Origin: Algibacter sp. L1A34
Lineage (GTDB): Bacteria; Bacteroidota; Bacteroidia; Flavobacteriales; Flavobacteriaceae
Direction of reading: 5' to 3'
NCBI RefSeq assembly: GCF_009796805.1
Contig: NZ_CP047029.1
Location: forward strand, 2,840,001-2,904,000
DNA: 64,000 nt
The translations under genes were made by a program, and so were the position numbers. Positions 29,001 to 38,491 of this stretch are shown in pieces. Numbering within the stretch: the stretch's first letter is position 1; each line of letters starts with the position of its first letter. Below the pieces are notes generated by a model that saw nothing but the letters and a program-made list of their open reading frames with translations, was not told the origin of the DNA and did not search any database.

Positions 29001-29192
29001 GGTAATTTATTAAATTCAGATTGGGGAATTATACAACAACCTAATAATGTACAGCCAATAGGTGTAACTTTTGATGAAACTACGGGAGATCCTGTTTATT
29101 CTTTTAATAGCAATCAAACAAAAACTTTTGGTTACGATTCTAGTTTAGCTTCTAGATGGCAAGCCCAAGTAGGTTTACGTTATATTTTCTAA
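26055..29192 (+). CDS. Oar-like TonB-dependent outer-membrane receptor
   Basis: A 1045-residue outer-membrane protein. Signal peptide MKKTKLLIFFLFIGAMAFAQ (1-20), then a carboxypeptidase-regulatory-like domain (about 25-110: NIKGLVLDQGSVPLPGANVL, NFDGRYNLLNLRVGGPYTIT), a plug domain (about 125-240: FGGRNDQFNNFSLDGAIFNN, ISVDAIEQIQVSTAPYDV-like block, GASVNAVTKSGTNEFHGTVY) and a large beta barrel ending in the aromatic terminal strand WQAQVGLRYIF. The layout matches the Oar family, first seen in Myxococcus and common in Bacteroidota; some act in secretion or uptake of large substrates. There is no SusD partner next door, so it is not a polysaccharide locus receptor. It stands alone, ending at a terminator. 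Confidence 0.93.
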   Translation: MKKTKLLIFFLFIGAMAFAQVTTSNIKGLVLDQGSVPLPGANVLAIHTPTGTKYGAASNFDGRYNLLNLRVGGPYTITISYVGYKEQTFKNVYLTLGKTQNVDVTLSEDNEQLDAVVIQGTGGTGTFGSDRTGAETSVGRRELTRLPTISRSQSDFTRLEPTASGGSFGGRNDQFNNFSLDGAIFNNPFGLDAATPGGQTGSQPVSLDAIEQIQVSTAPYDVTQSGFTGASVNAVTKSGTNEFHGTVYGFYRDETMTGKKIRGEDVARPDLNQTQYGVSIGGPIIKDKLFFFANFEKDERDDLGTNGWTPNTGSGGITESRVLESDLIAVQTALRAQGYDPGDYQGFTHASESTKGIFKIDWNINDNNRLAVIYNFLNASQEKPAHPSAVNPRGPNATTLQFQNSGYEINNNLKSIQVELNSTLSESSTNKLQIGYTHFDDFRTPFSTPAPVINIYKDGSPYIIAGHEPFSINNKLDQKVFQFTDNLNFFQGDHTFTVGISFEKFEFDNSFNLKGYGFDVFGNVDIADFDASSYDFAAAQATFNSRNAIADGEDGGWLLSETNVGQIAFYAQDEWNVSDKFKLTYGVRFDKPLYFDTAENAQKFIDTDNGEIYLPDTEYFDPNTGEPLLIDSTKMPSTDWLISPRVGFNYDTNGDSSFQLRGGTGLFTGRLPFVWVGNQISGVDTFFYQAVDPDFKFPQVWRTNLGLDKKLESGVVLTADLSYTKDVNGVHVQNWGLNKPTGQLQGVDNRAVYVDSDHAKATLPWGEVTNGNAYVMTNSNKGRIWNASLKAQKTFDNGIYSMLAYSYLDARDVNSIEAEITGDAFKGNPALGNVNNDVLSHSKYGDKHRFIGVASKKWDYGNDKWSTTLSTFFEYAQGARFNYVYGGDINGDGSSINDLIYIPTTGDIALMQFAGTGDAAALESYIRQDDYLSDNRGQYAERYGALAPWRGKWDVKFMQDYRIKVSEDKTNTIQFSIDILNFGNLLNSDWGIIQQPNNVQPIGVTFDETTGDPVYSFNSNQTKTFGYDSSLASRWQAQVGLRYIF

Positions 29193-29219
29193 GATAATAA
29201 CATATATATTCTTAAATTT

Positions 29220-29250
29220 GCGCTCCTTAACTAAGGGGCGCTTTTTTTTA
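29220..29250 (+). terminator. Rho-independent terminator after the Oar-like gene
   Basis: Stem GCGCTCCTTA (29220-29229) with TAAGGGGCGC (29232-29241), containing one G-T pair, followed by eight T. A TAAATTTG element (29213-29220) just before it may serve as -7 for the next gene. Confidence 0.85.
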
Positions 29251-29258
29251 TGTATAAA

Positions 29259-30134
29259 ATGAAATATATAGTAATACTTTGTCTTTTTTTAGCGAGTTTC
29301 TCGTGTAAAGAAAAGACTGAAAAACAAACAGAAACCAATAACAAGTCGGTATTAGTAAGTCGGTTTGCTTATCAATCTAATAAAGCACCAATTATAAGTG
29401 TGCACAGAGGTGGAAAGTCTATAGAGAACTATCCCGAAAACTGTTTAGAAACCTTAAAATACATAAACGATAGTATTCCTGCTGTTTATGAAATTGATAT
29501 CGCTAAAACTAAAGACAATGTACTAGTTTTAATGCACGATAATAGCTTAGGTAGAACATCTACAGGCGAAGGTGATATTACAAATTATACCTATCAAGAA
29601 TTATTACAGTATAATTTGGAAGATGATTTTGGTAACGAAACTACTTTTAAAATTCCGTTGTTTAAAGATGTGCTCCTTTGGGCGAAATCAAATAATGTGA
29701 TATTAACTATTGATATAAAAAAGAGTGTTTCTGTAACACAAGTTGTAGCCTTAGTTGAAGAAACTGGAGCAGAAGATATTTCGGTTATTATTACTTATGA
29801 TATGAAACAAGCTAGTGCGGCATATAAAGCGTCGACAGATTTGTTGTTATCAGTTTCGGCTAGAAATGAAGAGGAACTAGATTGGTTGTTACATTCCGAA
29901 ATTCCAACGGAAAACATGATTGCTTTTACAGGTACACGATTGTCATCGGAAGCATTTTATAAAAAATTACACGATTTAGGAATAACCTGCATGCTAGGAA
30001 CTTTAGGAAACTTAGATAAGCAAGCGCAAGCCAAAGGTGACCATCTTTATCAAAAATGGGTAGATATGGGTGTTGATGTTATTGCAACAGACAGACCATT
30101 TGCGGCCGCAGCAAGTTTAAATATTACAAAATAA
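29259..30134 (+). CDS. Glycerophosphodiester phosphodiesterase family lipoprotein
   Basis: About 291 residues. The lipoprotein signal peptide ends in LASFSC, so it is anchored in the outer or inner membrane facing the periplasm. The GDPD TIM-barrel motifs are present: SVHRGGKSIENYPENCLETL (catalytic His and Glu, about 47-66), EIDIAKTKDNVLVLMHDNSL with the second catalytic His, TSTGEGDITNYTYQELLQ, and IATDRPF near the end. It would cleave glycerophosphodiesters to glycerol-3-phosphate and an alcohol. I chose the ATG at 29259 because the ATG at 29250 lies in the T-run of the previous terminator. Its 3' end is 40 bases from the next gene. Confidence 0.9.
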   Translation: MKYIVILCLFLASFSCKEKTEKQTETNNKSVLVSRFAYQSNKAPIISVHRGGKSIENYPENCLETLKYINDSIPAVYEIDIAKTKDNVLVLMHDNSLGRTSTGEGDITNYTYQELLQYNLEDDFGNETTFKIPLFKDVLLWAKSNNVILTIDIKKSVSVTQVVALVEETGAEDISVIITYDMKQASAAYKASTDLLLSVSARNEEELDWLLHSEIPTENMIAFTGTRLSSEAFYKKLHDLGITCMLGTLGNLDKQAQAKGDHLYQKWVDMGVDVIATDRPFAAAASLNITK

Positions 30135-30174
30135 AACATATAATTCTCCTTGATTCGGGAATAAAAAGATTTTC

Positions 30175-30642
30175 ATGAAATATTCAAGATTAACAAAAGA
30201 ACAGTTTGAAGAATTACACCAAGAGTTTATAAACTTTTTGGCAACGCAATCGGTTACTGCCGATGAGTGGACCAACCTAAAAGAAAATAAACCCGATTTA
30301 GCAGAAATTGAACTCGATGTGTTTAGCGATTTAATCTGGGAAGGCGCATTAAACAAAGCGGAATATCTTGAGCATTTTGCACCGCAACACATGTATTTAT
30401 TTTATTTAAAAGAAAAAGAAATGCATGCTATTGTAGTTAACGTGAAAAATGATGTTGATATAACTACACAAGAAGGTTATGATTGGCTTCGTGAAAATTT
30501 AATGGACGAAAATGTCGAGTTTTTACAAGCAGATAAAGCATACTCCGATGATAAAAATTTAGATAAGTTTAAAATGATTGAGCAAGGTGCTTCTATTACT
30601 AAAGGTGAATTGTATCAGTATTTTTATAAGTTGATTAATTAA
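30175..30642 (+). CDS. Conserved flavobacterial protein of unknown function (DUF6495-like)
   Basis: A soluble acidic protein of 155 residues without signal peptide or membrane segment. The start MKYSRLTKEQFEELHQEFIN, the central LIWEGALNKAEYLEHFAPQH and the C-terminal ITKGELYQYFYKLIN are features I recall from a small family found upstream of hisS in Flavobacteriaceae. I assign the DUF6495 name with moderate confidence and no function. It lies between the phosphodiesterase gene (40 bases) and hisS (73 bases), all on the plus strand. Confidence 0.75.
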   Translation: MKYSRLTKEQFEELHQEFINFLATQSVTADEWTNLKENKPDLAEIELDVFSDLIWEGALNKAEYLEHFAPQHMYLFYLKEKEMHAIVVNVKNDVDITTQEGYDWLRENLMDENVEFLQADKAYSDDKNLDKFKMIEQGASITKGELYQYFYKLIN

Positions 30643-30715
30643 TATTTTCAATTAAATTTTATTTTAGTTGAAGAAATAAATAATAAAAAACAATCCTGTT
30701 ATAGGTAAATTAAAT

Positions 30716-32086
30716 ATGGCTCAAAAACCAAGCATACCAAAAGGAACAAGAGATTTTAATCCAGAACAAGTAGCAAAACGAAACTATATTTTTAATAGTA
30801 TTCGTGGTGCTTTTGAAACCTTCGGATTTCAACCTATAGAAACGCCAAGTTTTGAAAACTCCGATACCTTAATGGGGAAGTATGGAGAAGAAGGTGATCG
30901 TTTGATTTTTAAGATTTTGAATTCAGGTGATTATTTAAACAAGGCTAACGGGCAAGCTTACGCTGAAAAAGATTCAACTAAATTAACCTCTAGCATTTCA
31001 GAAAAAGCATTACGCTACGATTTAACCGTGCCTTTTGCTAGATATGTGGTACAACATCAAAACGAGATTGAATTCCCTTTTAAGCGTTATCAAATACAGC
31101 CTGTTTGGCGTGCAGATAGACCTCAGAAAGGTCGTTTTAGAGAGTTTTTTCAGTGCGATGCCGATGTTGTTGGTTCTAAATCACTTTGGCAAGAAGTGGA
31201 GTTTATTCAACTTTACGACACCGTTTTTTCAGCATTAAAACTAGAAGGCGTTACTATTAAAATTAATAACCGAAAAATACTTTCAGGTATTGCAGAAGTT
31301 ATTGGAGCTAGCGATAAATTAATCGATTTTACAGTAGCTTTAGATAAGCTTGATAAAATAGGCGAGGAGAAGGTAAAAGAAGAAATGCGTTCTAAAGGAA
31401 TTTCAGAAGAAGGTATTACAAAACTTCAACCGTTATTCACCCTTTCAGGTGATTTTGAATCTCAAATTGAAAGTTTAAAATCAATCTTAAACACTTCCGA
31501 AGAAGGAAAAAAAGGTATTGAAGAATTGGCTTTTATTAATGAAGCTATTTCAGAATTAGGTTTAAAAACAGCAACTTTACAACTTGATGTTACTTTAGCA
31601 AGAGGTTTAAATTATTATACAGGTGCTATTTTTGAAGTGGCTGCGCCAAAAACCGTGAGCATGGGCTCTATTGGTGGTGGTGGCCGTTACGACGATTTAA
31701 CCGGTATTTTTGGGATGAAAGATGTTAGTGGCGTGGGTATTAGTTTTGGATTAGATCGCATTTATTTAGTACTTGAAGAGTTAGGTCTTTTCCCAGAAAC
31801 GGTATCAAAAAATATAGAGGTTTTATTTATCAATTTTGGAGATAAAGAGGCGCTGTTTAGTTTAAAAGCTATTAAAACCTTAAGAGCAGAGGGTGTTAAT
31901 GCCGAGCTTTACCCTGATGCAGCTAAAATGAAAAAACAAATGAATCACGCTAATAAACGAGCTATTCCATTTGTTGTTTTAGTAGGCGATGAGGAAATGG
32001 AATCTAATACATATACGTTAAAGAACATGGTTTCTGGCGAACAAGACAAAGTGACTTTGGAAACTTTAATTTCTAAAATTAAATAG
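30716..32086 (+). CDS. hisS: Histidyl-tRNA synthetase
   Basis: A 456-residue class II aminoacyl-tRNA synthetase that charges tRNA-His. The N-terminal [19 protein letters not shown], motif 2 region [33 protein letters not shown], the histidine-A motif [14 protein letters not shown] and the motif 3 region [13 protein letters not shown] with [15 protein letters not shown] are all intact. The C-terminal anticodon-binding domain runs from about 365 ([13 protein letters not shown]). The start at 30716 matches the family. Confidence 0.97.
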   Translation: MAQKPSIPKGTRDFNPEQVAKRNYIFNSIRGAFETFGFQPIETPSFENSDTLMGKYGEEGDRLIFKILNSGDYLNKANGQAYAEKDSTKLTSSISEKALRYDLTVPFARYVVQHQNEIEFPFKRYQIQPVWRADRPQKGRFREFFQCDADVVGSKSLWQEVEFIQLYDTVFSALKLEGVTIKINNRKILSGIAEVIGASDKLIDFTVALDKLDKIGEEKVKEEMRSKGISEEGITKLQPLFTLSGDFESQIESLKSILNTSEEGKKGIEELAFINEAISELGLKTATLQLDVTLARGLNYYTGAIFEVAAPKTVSMGSIGGGGRYDDLTGIFGMKDVSGVGISFGLDRIYLVLEELGLFPETVSKNIEVLFINFGDKEALFSLKAIKTLRAEGVNAELYPDAAKMKKQMNHANKRAIPFVVLVGDEEMESNTYTLKNMVSGEQDKVTLETLISKIK

Positions 32087-32135
32087 TTTCCAAAGCCACT
32101 CTGGTTTAATTATTATAAAACAATATTGAAAGAAC

Positions 32136-32175
32136 AATGGTGTTAATAAGGTATCTTATTGCACCATTATTTTTT
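32136..32175 (+). terminator. Terminator after hisS, overlapping the convergent gene's stop
   Basis: A stem of AATGGTG plus TTAATAAG (32136-32150) with CTTATT plus GCACCATT (32155-32168), one bulge, followed by ATTTTTTT. The end of the convergent LamG gene (stop at 32156) lies inside the stem. Confidence 0.7.
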
Positions 32176-34831
32176 TAGAGATTTTTCCAAATTCGGTATT
32201 CACGCTAAGAATATATATTCCAGATTTTAATTGTTGGGTTTTATATTCTAAATGGTTATTACTAGTTTCTGTTTTAATTTCAACAATATTTTGACCTAAT
32301 ACATTGTATAATTCTACAGTTTCAATATGTTGTGATTTTGGGTTTTCAACAATAATTTTGTTTTCTGTATTAGTGTATGATATTGCAACGTTGTCGTTGT
32401 TAAAATTATTTGTAGCTAACGTAACTTGTTCCGAGAAGGTGATTTCAAATCGGTTTAAATATTCGCCTGCAGCTAGGGAAATATTGTAATCGCCTTCTTT
32501 TAAATTATGACTAATATTTAATTCTTTATCGTAAAGATAGATGTTTAGGCCTTCAGGGAAGTTTTCTAATTTATCTATGCTAATTGTATTTACTCCAGCA
32601 GTTTTTGTATGAATGCCTAACGGAATTTTGGTAGCTTCATCTATCATATCAATAGCTTGAATACCAAATTTGTCATCACCAATTAACCAATACATATCAT
32701 CTGATAGTTGATCGATATCTTGGGCATCAAATCCCGAATCGTAACCTGAAGTAGCATGCTCATCTGCCGTTACTAAAAGTTGTCTGTGAATTTGGTTTAC
32801 AGAGTTAAAACCAATTCTAAGTTTTGGTCTTGTATCATCTTCTGCAGCTATTTTAGTATGTGATGATTTAGCAGATGTATTGTCTGAATTGTTTTCTATA
32901 TGAAATGCACGTTGTCCATTATTAAAATTTATCTCGCCCGTAGTTTCCGCCATCATAAAGAAAGCTTGACCAACTGGAATATATTGTTTAGGCGTTTTTA
33001 AACTTAAAACGTCTTCTGTTGTTTCAGGATTGTTATCACCTACCCATACTGCTGGAATACCACCAGCAAGAGAATATGTTGCGTAGCCACCTTGGAATTC
33101 GCCAGAACTATGTGTGCCTCCACTGTAATGTTCTTTAAAGTAAATAATACCTGTTGTAACTCCAGAATTAGATTCACTATTATCCAATATAAATTGTTGT
33201 GCATCAATAGGAGAAGGATATGGGTTACCAACTAAATATTCGTTTCCGGCATAAACAGGAATATTTATATCACCATTATTTGGTTTGCCTTCAATTTTAT
33301 AATCTTGTAATGTTTTTTCGGTTCCAGTTCCTGTCCCTTTCATGGTAAAGCCTTCGCCTGCTTTTAGAGTTCCTGTGCATCTTACATGTTGCCAAATTGG
33401 AGTATCGTAGTTTATTAAGTTGCAATATTTCCAAATCCAGTAATCAGCAATAGATGTTTCTGTTCCGTTATATCCTGATCTTAAAAAACTTACGTTTTTA
33501 ATAATATCTGTTAATTTATAATTATTGTTGTTTGTTAAGTTATTAGTTTGCCCAACAGGAGACGACCAGTAATTGTAGGTGTAAATATCATCTTCAAGTT
33601 GTTTGTTTAGTAATATTTTACCTTGGCTAGATGGGGCTAAGGTACTTTGTAAACCTTGTACTAATTGAGATTTTCCTTGTAGGTCTATTATGCCGTTTAA
33701 ATTTAAATACCAACTAATATTTAATTCAGAGTTATTTCTAACAGTATAAGTAATAGGGTTTAAGTTAGCATCTTTATTATCGATAATTAAGCCCAAATGC
33801 TTTTGAGAATTAGCGTAAAACACATCGTTGTGTTTAATGTTTACAATAGACCAATCGAAAGTTAAAGCATCTACTCCAGAAATACCTTTGTTAAGGTTGC
33901 TTATAGCCGTTTCTAAAGAGCCAGATTGAGTTGTTATAAATGGTAATGGCGCCGATTGTTCGTTAATTATTTCAATATTATGAATTTTTGCGTGTGCAGT
34001 ATTATCGTTTATGGTTTTAGCAGAATCGAAAAGCATATTGTCTTCAATAATATCCATACGGTAATATCTTTTCAAGCTTTCCCATTGCAAAGGAGTTGAT
34101 GTGTTTGTTACAGCATCAAAATCTGTAATGTTTTTTGGTAAGGCACTACCTTTCACAATACCGTTATTGTCTTCTATTTCTTGGTAAATCATTTTCTGAA
34201 GTTCATCAGAGGAAAGCGCTTTATTAAATAAACGAAATTCATCTAGAGCACCATGAAAATAATTACTGCTATTATCAGGATATTTACCGATAGTAAAACT
34301 TGAAGTATCACGTTTTATACTAGTAGAAGCCGTTAATCTCGATGCTTCCACTTGTCCGTTAATATATAAATTAAAGGAATTTGGCTTGTGTGTGATAGTA
34401 ATATGATACCATTGATTAGGATTTAAAAGTGTTTTACTTGTTAGGGTTTTTGAATTAGCGAAAGCAGAAACGCTTTTATTGGCATTAAGTTGAAGATAAA
34501 ATATTCTTTGACCAGCAATGATTTGAATACCTGTTGATGCATTGTCAATTTTAACCCAAGTCATTAAAGATACTTCTTCCCATGAGTTTATTACGGCAGG
34601 TTCTGAGGCATAATCATCTAGGCCATCAAAATAGAGTTCAAATTTTCCATTTAGGTTAATGGATGGATTTACAGTTGTTAAATTATTTTCGGAAGCAGTA
34701 TTCGAAATATTTTTAGCAATGCTGTTTGTTAAACAAAATGCATTTAAGTTTTCTGGTAACGCGACTGCATATATTGCTATTAGAATAATAGTGTATTTTT
34801 TTAACCAGCTTGATTTGAATGTCGTTTTCAT
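32156..34831 (-). CDS. LamG-domain secreted protein with T9SS type A sorting domain
   Basis: An 891-residue secreted protein. Signal peptide about 1-30 (YTIILIAIYAVALPENLNAF). A LamG/concanavalin-like domain spans about 65-215: KFELYFDGLDDYASEPAVIN, VSLMTWVKID, WYHITITHKPNSFNLYINGQ, YFHGALDEFRLFNKALSSDE. A long middle part (about 300-740) is seen in many flavobacterial surface proteins (GEGFTMKGTG, GNEYLVGNPYPSPIDA). The last about 80 residues form the type A sorting domain: VELYNVLGQNIVEI and LKSGIYILSVNTEFGKISKK, with the final KIMVQ. Type IX secretion and surface or extracellular location follow from this domain. No enzyme domain is visible; sugar or protein binding by LamG is likely. Confidence 0.9.
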   Translation of the reverse strand: MKTTFKSSWLKKYTIILIAIYAVALPENLNAFCLTNSIAKNISNTASENNLTTVNPSINLNGKFELYFDGLDDYASEPAVINSWEEVSLMTWVKIDNASTGIQIIAGQRIFYLQLNANKSVSAFANSKTLTSKTLLNPNQWYHITITHKPNSFNLYINGQVEASRLTASTSIKRDTSSFTIGKYPDNSSNYFHGALDEFRLFNKALSSDELQKMIYQEIEDNNGIVKGSALPKNITDFDAVTNTSTPLQWESLKRYYRMDIIEDNMLFDSAKTINDNTAHAKIHNIEIINEQSAPLPFITTQSGSLETAISNLNKGISGVDALTFDWSIVNIKHNDVFYANSQKHLGLIIDNKDANLNPITYTVRNNSELNISWYLNLNGIIDLQGKSQLVQGLQSTLAPSSQGKILLNKQLEDDIYTYNYWSSPVGQTNNLTNNNNYKLTDIIKNVSFLRSGYNGTETSIADYWIWKYCNLINYDTPIWQHVRCTGTLKAGEGFTMKGTGTGTEKTLQDYKIEGKPNNGDINIPVYAGNEYLVGNPYPSPIDAQQFILDNSESNSGVTTGIIYFKEHYSGGTHSSGEFQGGYATYSLAGGIPAVWVGDNNPETTEDVLSLKTPKQYIPVGQAFFMMAETTGEINFNNGQRAFHIENNSDNTSAKSSHTKIAAEDDTRPKLRIGFNSVNQIHRQLLVTADEHATSGYDSGFDAQDIDQLSDDMYWLIGDDKFGIQAIDMIDEATKIPLGIHTKTAGVNTISIDKLENFPEGLNIYLYDKELNISHNLKEGDYNISLAAGEYLNRFEITFSEQVTLATNNFNNDNVAISYTNTENKIIVENPKSQHIETVELYNVLGQNIVEIKTETSNNHLEYKTQQLKSGIYILSVNTEFGKISKKIMVQ

Positions 34832-35374
34832 AAGTAGAGCATTTTTATCGCTATTAAATCCTTAGGGAGATTATTTTGGAGTTAATTAAGGTAACTCGGT
34901 TTAGCTTTTTATCAGGGTTTGGGGTCAATATTTTGGAATTATATACGCTTTATAAAAGCGATAACTAAGTTTAATAAAACGTTAGTTTTTTTTATTAGTT
35001 CTTATGTTTTAAATTTTTGAGCCATATTATATATGTTTTTTACTATGTGTTGCATTTTTCTTACTTCAAACATAGTTAATATTCTATTTACGACGTTTAA
35101 ATGTAGAAATAATCGATGAAATACATTTCATTTAAAAAAATATAACCGTTGAAATACTCTTTTTGTCGTTAAAGTGTTTTTTGTGTTGAAAAAATATGTG
35201 TTTTTGACTACACAAATAATTACAATATTTTGGAGGAGTAAAGCTTGAAAAAAGGAGTTGTTAATAATTTATGTAAGGGAAAGATAGTGGTGAGTTTAAA
35301 ACCACTTTATGTTATAAAAAAAGCCTTTACAATTTTGTATTGTAAAGGCTCTATTTGGAAGATTTTAAATTTAT
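34832..35374. other. Gene-free AT-rich stretch (543 bases)
   Basis: No ORF of note. It contains the upstream region of the LamG gene, a small perfect hairpin CGCTTT-ATA-AAAGCG at about 34947-34961, a hairpin AGTGGT/ACCACT (35286-35291 and 35301-35306), and the galT terminator at 35314-35350. I see no RNA gene or repeat in the rest. Confidence 0.5.
35314..35350 (-). terminator. Rho-independent terminator of the gal operon
   Basis: Perfect 12-bp stem AGCCTTTACAAT (35322-35333) with ATTGTAAAGGCT (35339-35350), followed on the minus strand by a run of T. It lies 25 bases beyond the galT stop. Confidence 0.9.
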
Positions 35375-36394
35375 TTATAGTAAATCACGAAGCATTTTTA
35401 CGGCGCTTTCTGCTGTAATATCACGTTGCGGTGAGCCAAACATCTCGTAACCCACCATGAATTTTTTAACGGTTGCACTGCGTAATAATGGCGGATAGAA
35501 GCTCATATTCCAATGCCAGTGATCATTTGCTTCTCCATCTGTAGGAGATTGATGAATACCACTAGAATATGGGAATGAGGTATTAAACAACTTATCGTAA
35601 GCTTTGGTTATTACAGAAATAGCTTCAGCATAAAGCAAAGTTTCGTCTCCTGATAATTCTGAAATATTTCTTTGATGTTTTTTAGGAACAATCATAGCTT
35701 CGAAAGGCCATACAGCCCAAAACGGAATCAATACAACAAACCCATCGTTTTCAAAAATAATACGTTCTTGCTTTTCTAATTCTTGTGTTAAATAATCGCC
35801 TAAAAGACTGGTTTTGTTCTTGTTAAAGTGATTTAGTTGCTGTGTGTTTTTCTTATCAACTTCGTTTGGCAGCGTAGTTTGACTCCAAATTTGACCATGT
35901 GGATGTGGGTTACTGCAGCCCATTACAGCGCCTTTATTTTCAAAAATTTGAACGTAATTTATTAAATCAATTGCAGCGAGCTCATTGTATTCGCGTTGCC
36001 AAGCTAAAACCACTTTCTCAATTTCACTAGGCGTCATATCTGCTAAACTCTTTGAGTGATCTGGGCTAAAGCACATAACTTTACATATACCTTGCTCGCT
36101 TTGTGCTTTTAACAAACCATCTTCCACTTTAAAAGCTTTAGAGTCGGTTTGCAACGCGGCAAAATCGTTTGTAAAGACAAAAACATCATCGTATTTCGGA
36201 TTTATTTCACCATTTATTCTTTTATTTCCTGCACACAAATAACAGTTTTCATCGTATGATGGACGCACTTCGTTATTTACGGTTTCGTTTTGCCCTTGCC
36301 AAGGGCGTTTAGCACGATGAGGAGAAACTAAAACCCATTCTCCTGTTAAAATATTATAACGTTTATGCGAAAAATCTTGTAAATCATTGGTCAT
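35375..36394 (-). CDS. galT: Galactose-1-phosphate uridylyltransferase
   Basis: A 339-residue Leloir-pathway enzyme exchanging UDP between UDP-glucose and galactose-1-phosphate. It shows the N-terminal RYNILTGEWVLVSPHRAKRP, zinc-binding CYLCAGNKR-type site (C-x-x-C at about 52-55), the active-site NPHPHGQIW with the nucleotidylated His, and the C-terminal HWHWNMSFYPPLLRS. It is the last gene of the galM-galK-galT operon, 23 bases after galK, with a strong terminator. Confidence 0.97.
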   Translation of the reverse strand: MTNDLQDFSHKRYNILTGEWVLVSPHRAKRPWQGQNETVNNEVRPSYDENCYLCAGNKRINGEINPKYDDVFVFTNDFAALQTDSKAFKVEDGLLKAQSEQGICKVMCFSPDHSKSLADMTPSEIEKVVLAWQREYNELAAIDLINYVQIFENKGAVMGCSNPHPHGQIWSQTTLPNEVDKKNTQQLNHFNKNKTSLLGDYLTQELEKQERIIFENDGFVVLIPFWAVWPFEAMIVPKKHQRNISELSGDETLLYAEAISVITKAYDKLFNTSFPYSSGIHQSPTDGEANDHWHWNMSFYPPLLRSATVKKFMVGYEMFGSPQRDITAESAVKMLRDLL

Positions 36395-36417
36395 TTTAAT
36401 GTCTGTTAAATTTCAAA

Positions 36418-37566
36418 TTATTTTATAAGATGTGTGCCATCTGAAAGTTCTACAGTATAGATAGAACAGTCTTTATCGAACTCATTTTTATAGGCTTTTG
36501 CTACCGAAGTTTTAAAACCTTCAACGGCATCTTTTGCTATTAAATTAATAGTGCAGCCACCAAAGCCACCACCCATCATACGTGCACCTAAAATATCTTT
36601 ATTTTCTTTGGCTCTTTCAACTAGAAAATCTAATTCAACACAACTTACTTTATATTGGTGTTGTAAACCATCGTGTGAGCCATAAATTAACTTTCCTAAT
36701 GTTTCTAAATCGCCATTTTGCATTGCTACAGAAGCATTTTCGGCACGTTTATTTTCTTGAATTACAAACAATGCTTTTTGATAGTTTACTGGTGTTACTT
36801 TATCTTTTACTTTTTGTAAATCGATTTCAGTGGCATCTCTTAAAGCTTTTATGTTTAACATTTTAGAAATACTTTCACATACCGATCGTCTATCATTATA
36901 AGCACTATCAGACAAGCTATGCTTCACGTTTGTGTTAATTAGCATCAGTTCATGATTTTTAAAATTAATTTCAAAAGGTTTAGCTTCTATCGAACGGCAA
37001 TCTAAAAGTAAGGCATGGTTTTTAATACCGAACATACTCGCGTATTGATCCATAATACCGCAATTAACGCCCACATAATTATGTTCTGCTTTTTGCGAAA
37101 TAAAAATCATTTCAGTTTTGGTTAATCCCAAATTAAAAAGTTCATTTAAACCAAAAACTACGCTATTTTCTAAAGCAGCAGAAGATGACATACCTGAACC
37201 TGAAGGGATATCACCACCAAAAACCATATTAAAATTTTCTATAGTTTTCCCCGATTTTTGAATTTCAGCAATAACACCTAATACATAATTTCCCCAACTT
37301 TCTTTATCCATAGGAGCAATTGAGTCGATTGAAAACTCAATAGTATCATTAAAATCTGAAGCACAAACTGTTGATGTATTGCCTAAGTTTTTACCTATAG
37401 CAGCAATAATACCTTTGTTTACGGCAGCAGGAAACACAAAGCCGTCGTTATAATCGGTATGTTCGCCAATAATATTTATTCTACCAGGTGAAAAAATCAT
37501 TAGAGGTTCTTGATTAAATTTATCAAGAAAATCTTGTTTAATGTTATTTACTAAAGTGGTGTTCAT
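36418..37566 (-). CDS. galK: Galactokinase
   Basis: A 382-residue GHMP-family kinase that phosphorylates galactose at C1 with ATP. The galactose-binding signature FSPGRINIIGEHTDYNDGFV is at about residues 25-44, the ATP loop GDIPSGSGMSSSAALE at about 122-137, the catalytic Asp in NCGIMDQYASMFG, and GARMMGGGFGGCTINL near the C-terminus. It lies between galM (17 bases upstream) and galT (23 bases downstream). Confidence 0.97.
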   Translation of the reverse strand: MNTTLVNNIKQDFLDKFNQEPLMIFSPGRINIIGEHTDYNDGFVFPAAVNKGIIAAIGKNLGNTSTVCASDFNDTIEFSIDSIAPMDKESWGNYVLGVIAEIQKSGKTIENFNMVFGGDIPSGSGMSSSAALENSVVFGLNELFNLGLTKTEMIFISQKAEHNYVGVNCGIMDQYASMFGIKNHALLLDCRSIEAKPFEINFKNHELMLINTNVKHSLSDSAYNDRRSVCESISKMLNIKALRDATEIDLQKVKDKVTPVNYQKALFVIQENKRAENASVAMQNGDLETLGKLIYGSHDGLQHQYKVSCVELDFLVERAKENKDILGARMMGGGFGGCTINLIAKDAVEGFKTSVAKAYKNEFDKDCSIYTVELSDGTHLIK

Positions 37567-37583
37567 AATTTAGTGGTATTATG

Positions 37584-38462
37584 TTAGTTTAGTTTAAGGT
37601 TCCAGTTTAACTGATATGTTTCTTTTGGGTTTAAAGTTTTTAATCCTATTTTATTATTAAAACTATCTGATACGCCTGTTGTTGGTTCTATGGCGATTAC
37701 ATTGGCTAGAGGAGGTGTGTAGGCTTGCAGAAAGCTATCTTTTTCAGTTGAATTAATAACTAAGTTGTACTTAGGCGTTGTGAAAACAACTTTAGTTTTA
37801 TCTAATTGCCAGCAATCATCAAGTTGTTTATCTTTTATTTTAATTTCAGAATTATCAGGGTTGCTTATCGTTCCGGTAGTTATCATACGTTCGCTAAAAG
37901 CCATTTTTTTAGAACTTTCAAAAGCTAGTGAGCTTTCATGCAAATTGTTGCTTAAAAAATAAGGATGCCAACCTAGCGTAAAAGGAAACGCCTTAGCATC
38001 GGTATTGATAACGGTAACATTTAAATCTAATGAGGTTTCTGTCAATATGTATTCTAATTGAATTGAATAGGTGAATGGAAAGCCATCGGATTTTTTATCT
38101 TCCTTATATAATAGTTTTACAGATGCGCTATCTTTAGTTGAAACTTCATCTATGACTTTAAAGGTTTTATTGAAAACTAAACCGTGTAATGCGTTATTAT
38201 TTGGAACTTCATTAATTGGAAACTTATAATTTTTATCTTCATAAGAATAAGCACCATCTTTTATTCTGTTCGCAAAAGGAAAAAGAACGGAAGAGGCATA
38301 GGTGTTTTTATATTCTAAAGGGCTTAGGTCTTTTATTAAAGTGTTCCCAGAAAGGATTAATTTTTGTAGACTAGCGCCATCATTTATACGGATTTCAGCA
38401 AAAACTGTTTTTTCAGAATTCAGTATTTCAATAGTGGTTTTGGTGTGGTTTATTGTGTACAA
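37584..38462 (-). CDS. galM: Aldose 1-epimerase (GalM-type mutarotase)
   Basis: About 292 residues, a beta-sandwich mutarotase converting beta- to alpha-D-galactose for GalK. Visible are YASSVLFPFANRIKDGAYSY (substrate-binding Asn/Arg), NNALHGLVFNKTF with the catalytic His, LGWHPYF with the second His, and a C-terminal AIEPTTGVSDSFN with the catalytic Glu. I start it at a TTG at 38462 (YTINHTKTTIEIL follows). The longer frame to a GTG at 38519 would begin inside the -33 element of the promoter seen at 38492-38521. It is the first gene of the gal operon and divergent from the symporter. Confidence 0.88.
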   Translation of the reverse strand: MYTINHTKTTIEILNSEKTVFAEIRINDGASLQKLILSGNTLIKDLSPLEYKNTYASSVLFPFANRIKDGAYSYEDKNYKFPINEVPNNNALHGLVFNKTFKVIDEVSTKDSASVKLLYKEDKKSDGFPFTYSIQLEYILTETSLDLNVTVINTDAKAFPFTLGWHPYFLSNNLHESSLAFESSKKMAFSERMITTGTISNPDNSEIKIKDKQLDDCWQLDKTKVVFTTPKYNLVINSTEKDSFLQAYTPPLANVIAIEPTTGVSDSFNNKIGLKTLNPKETYQLNWNLKLN

Positions 38463-38491
38463 AATGTTTAGTTTTTTATAAAATTGTTTTA

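Noticed and set aside
30117-30392. 91-codon minus-strand frame opposite the DUF6495-like gene
   Set aside because: No motif, and the plus-strand frame is the conserved one.
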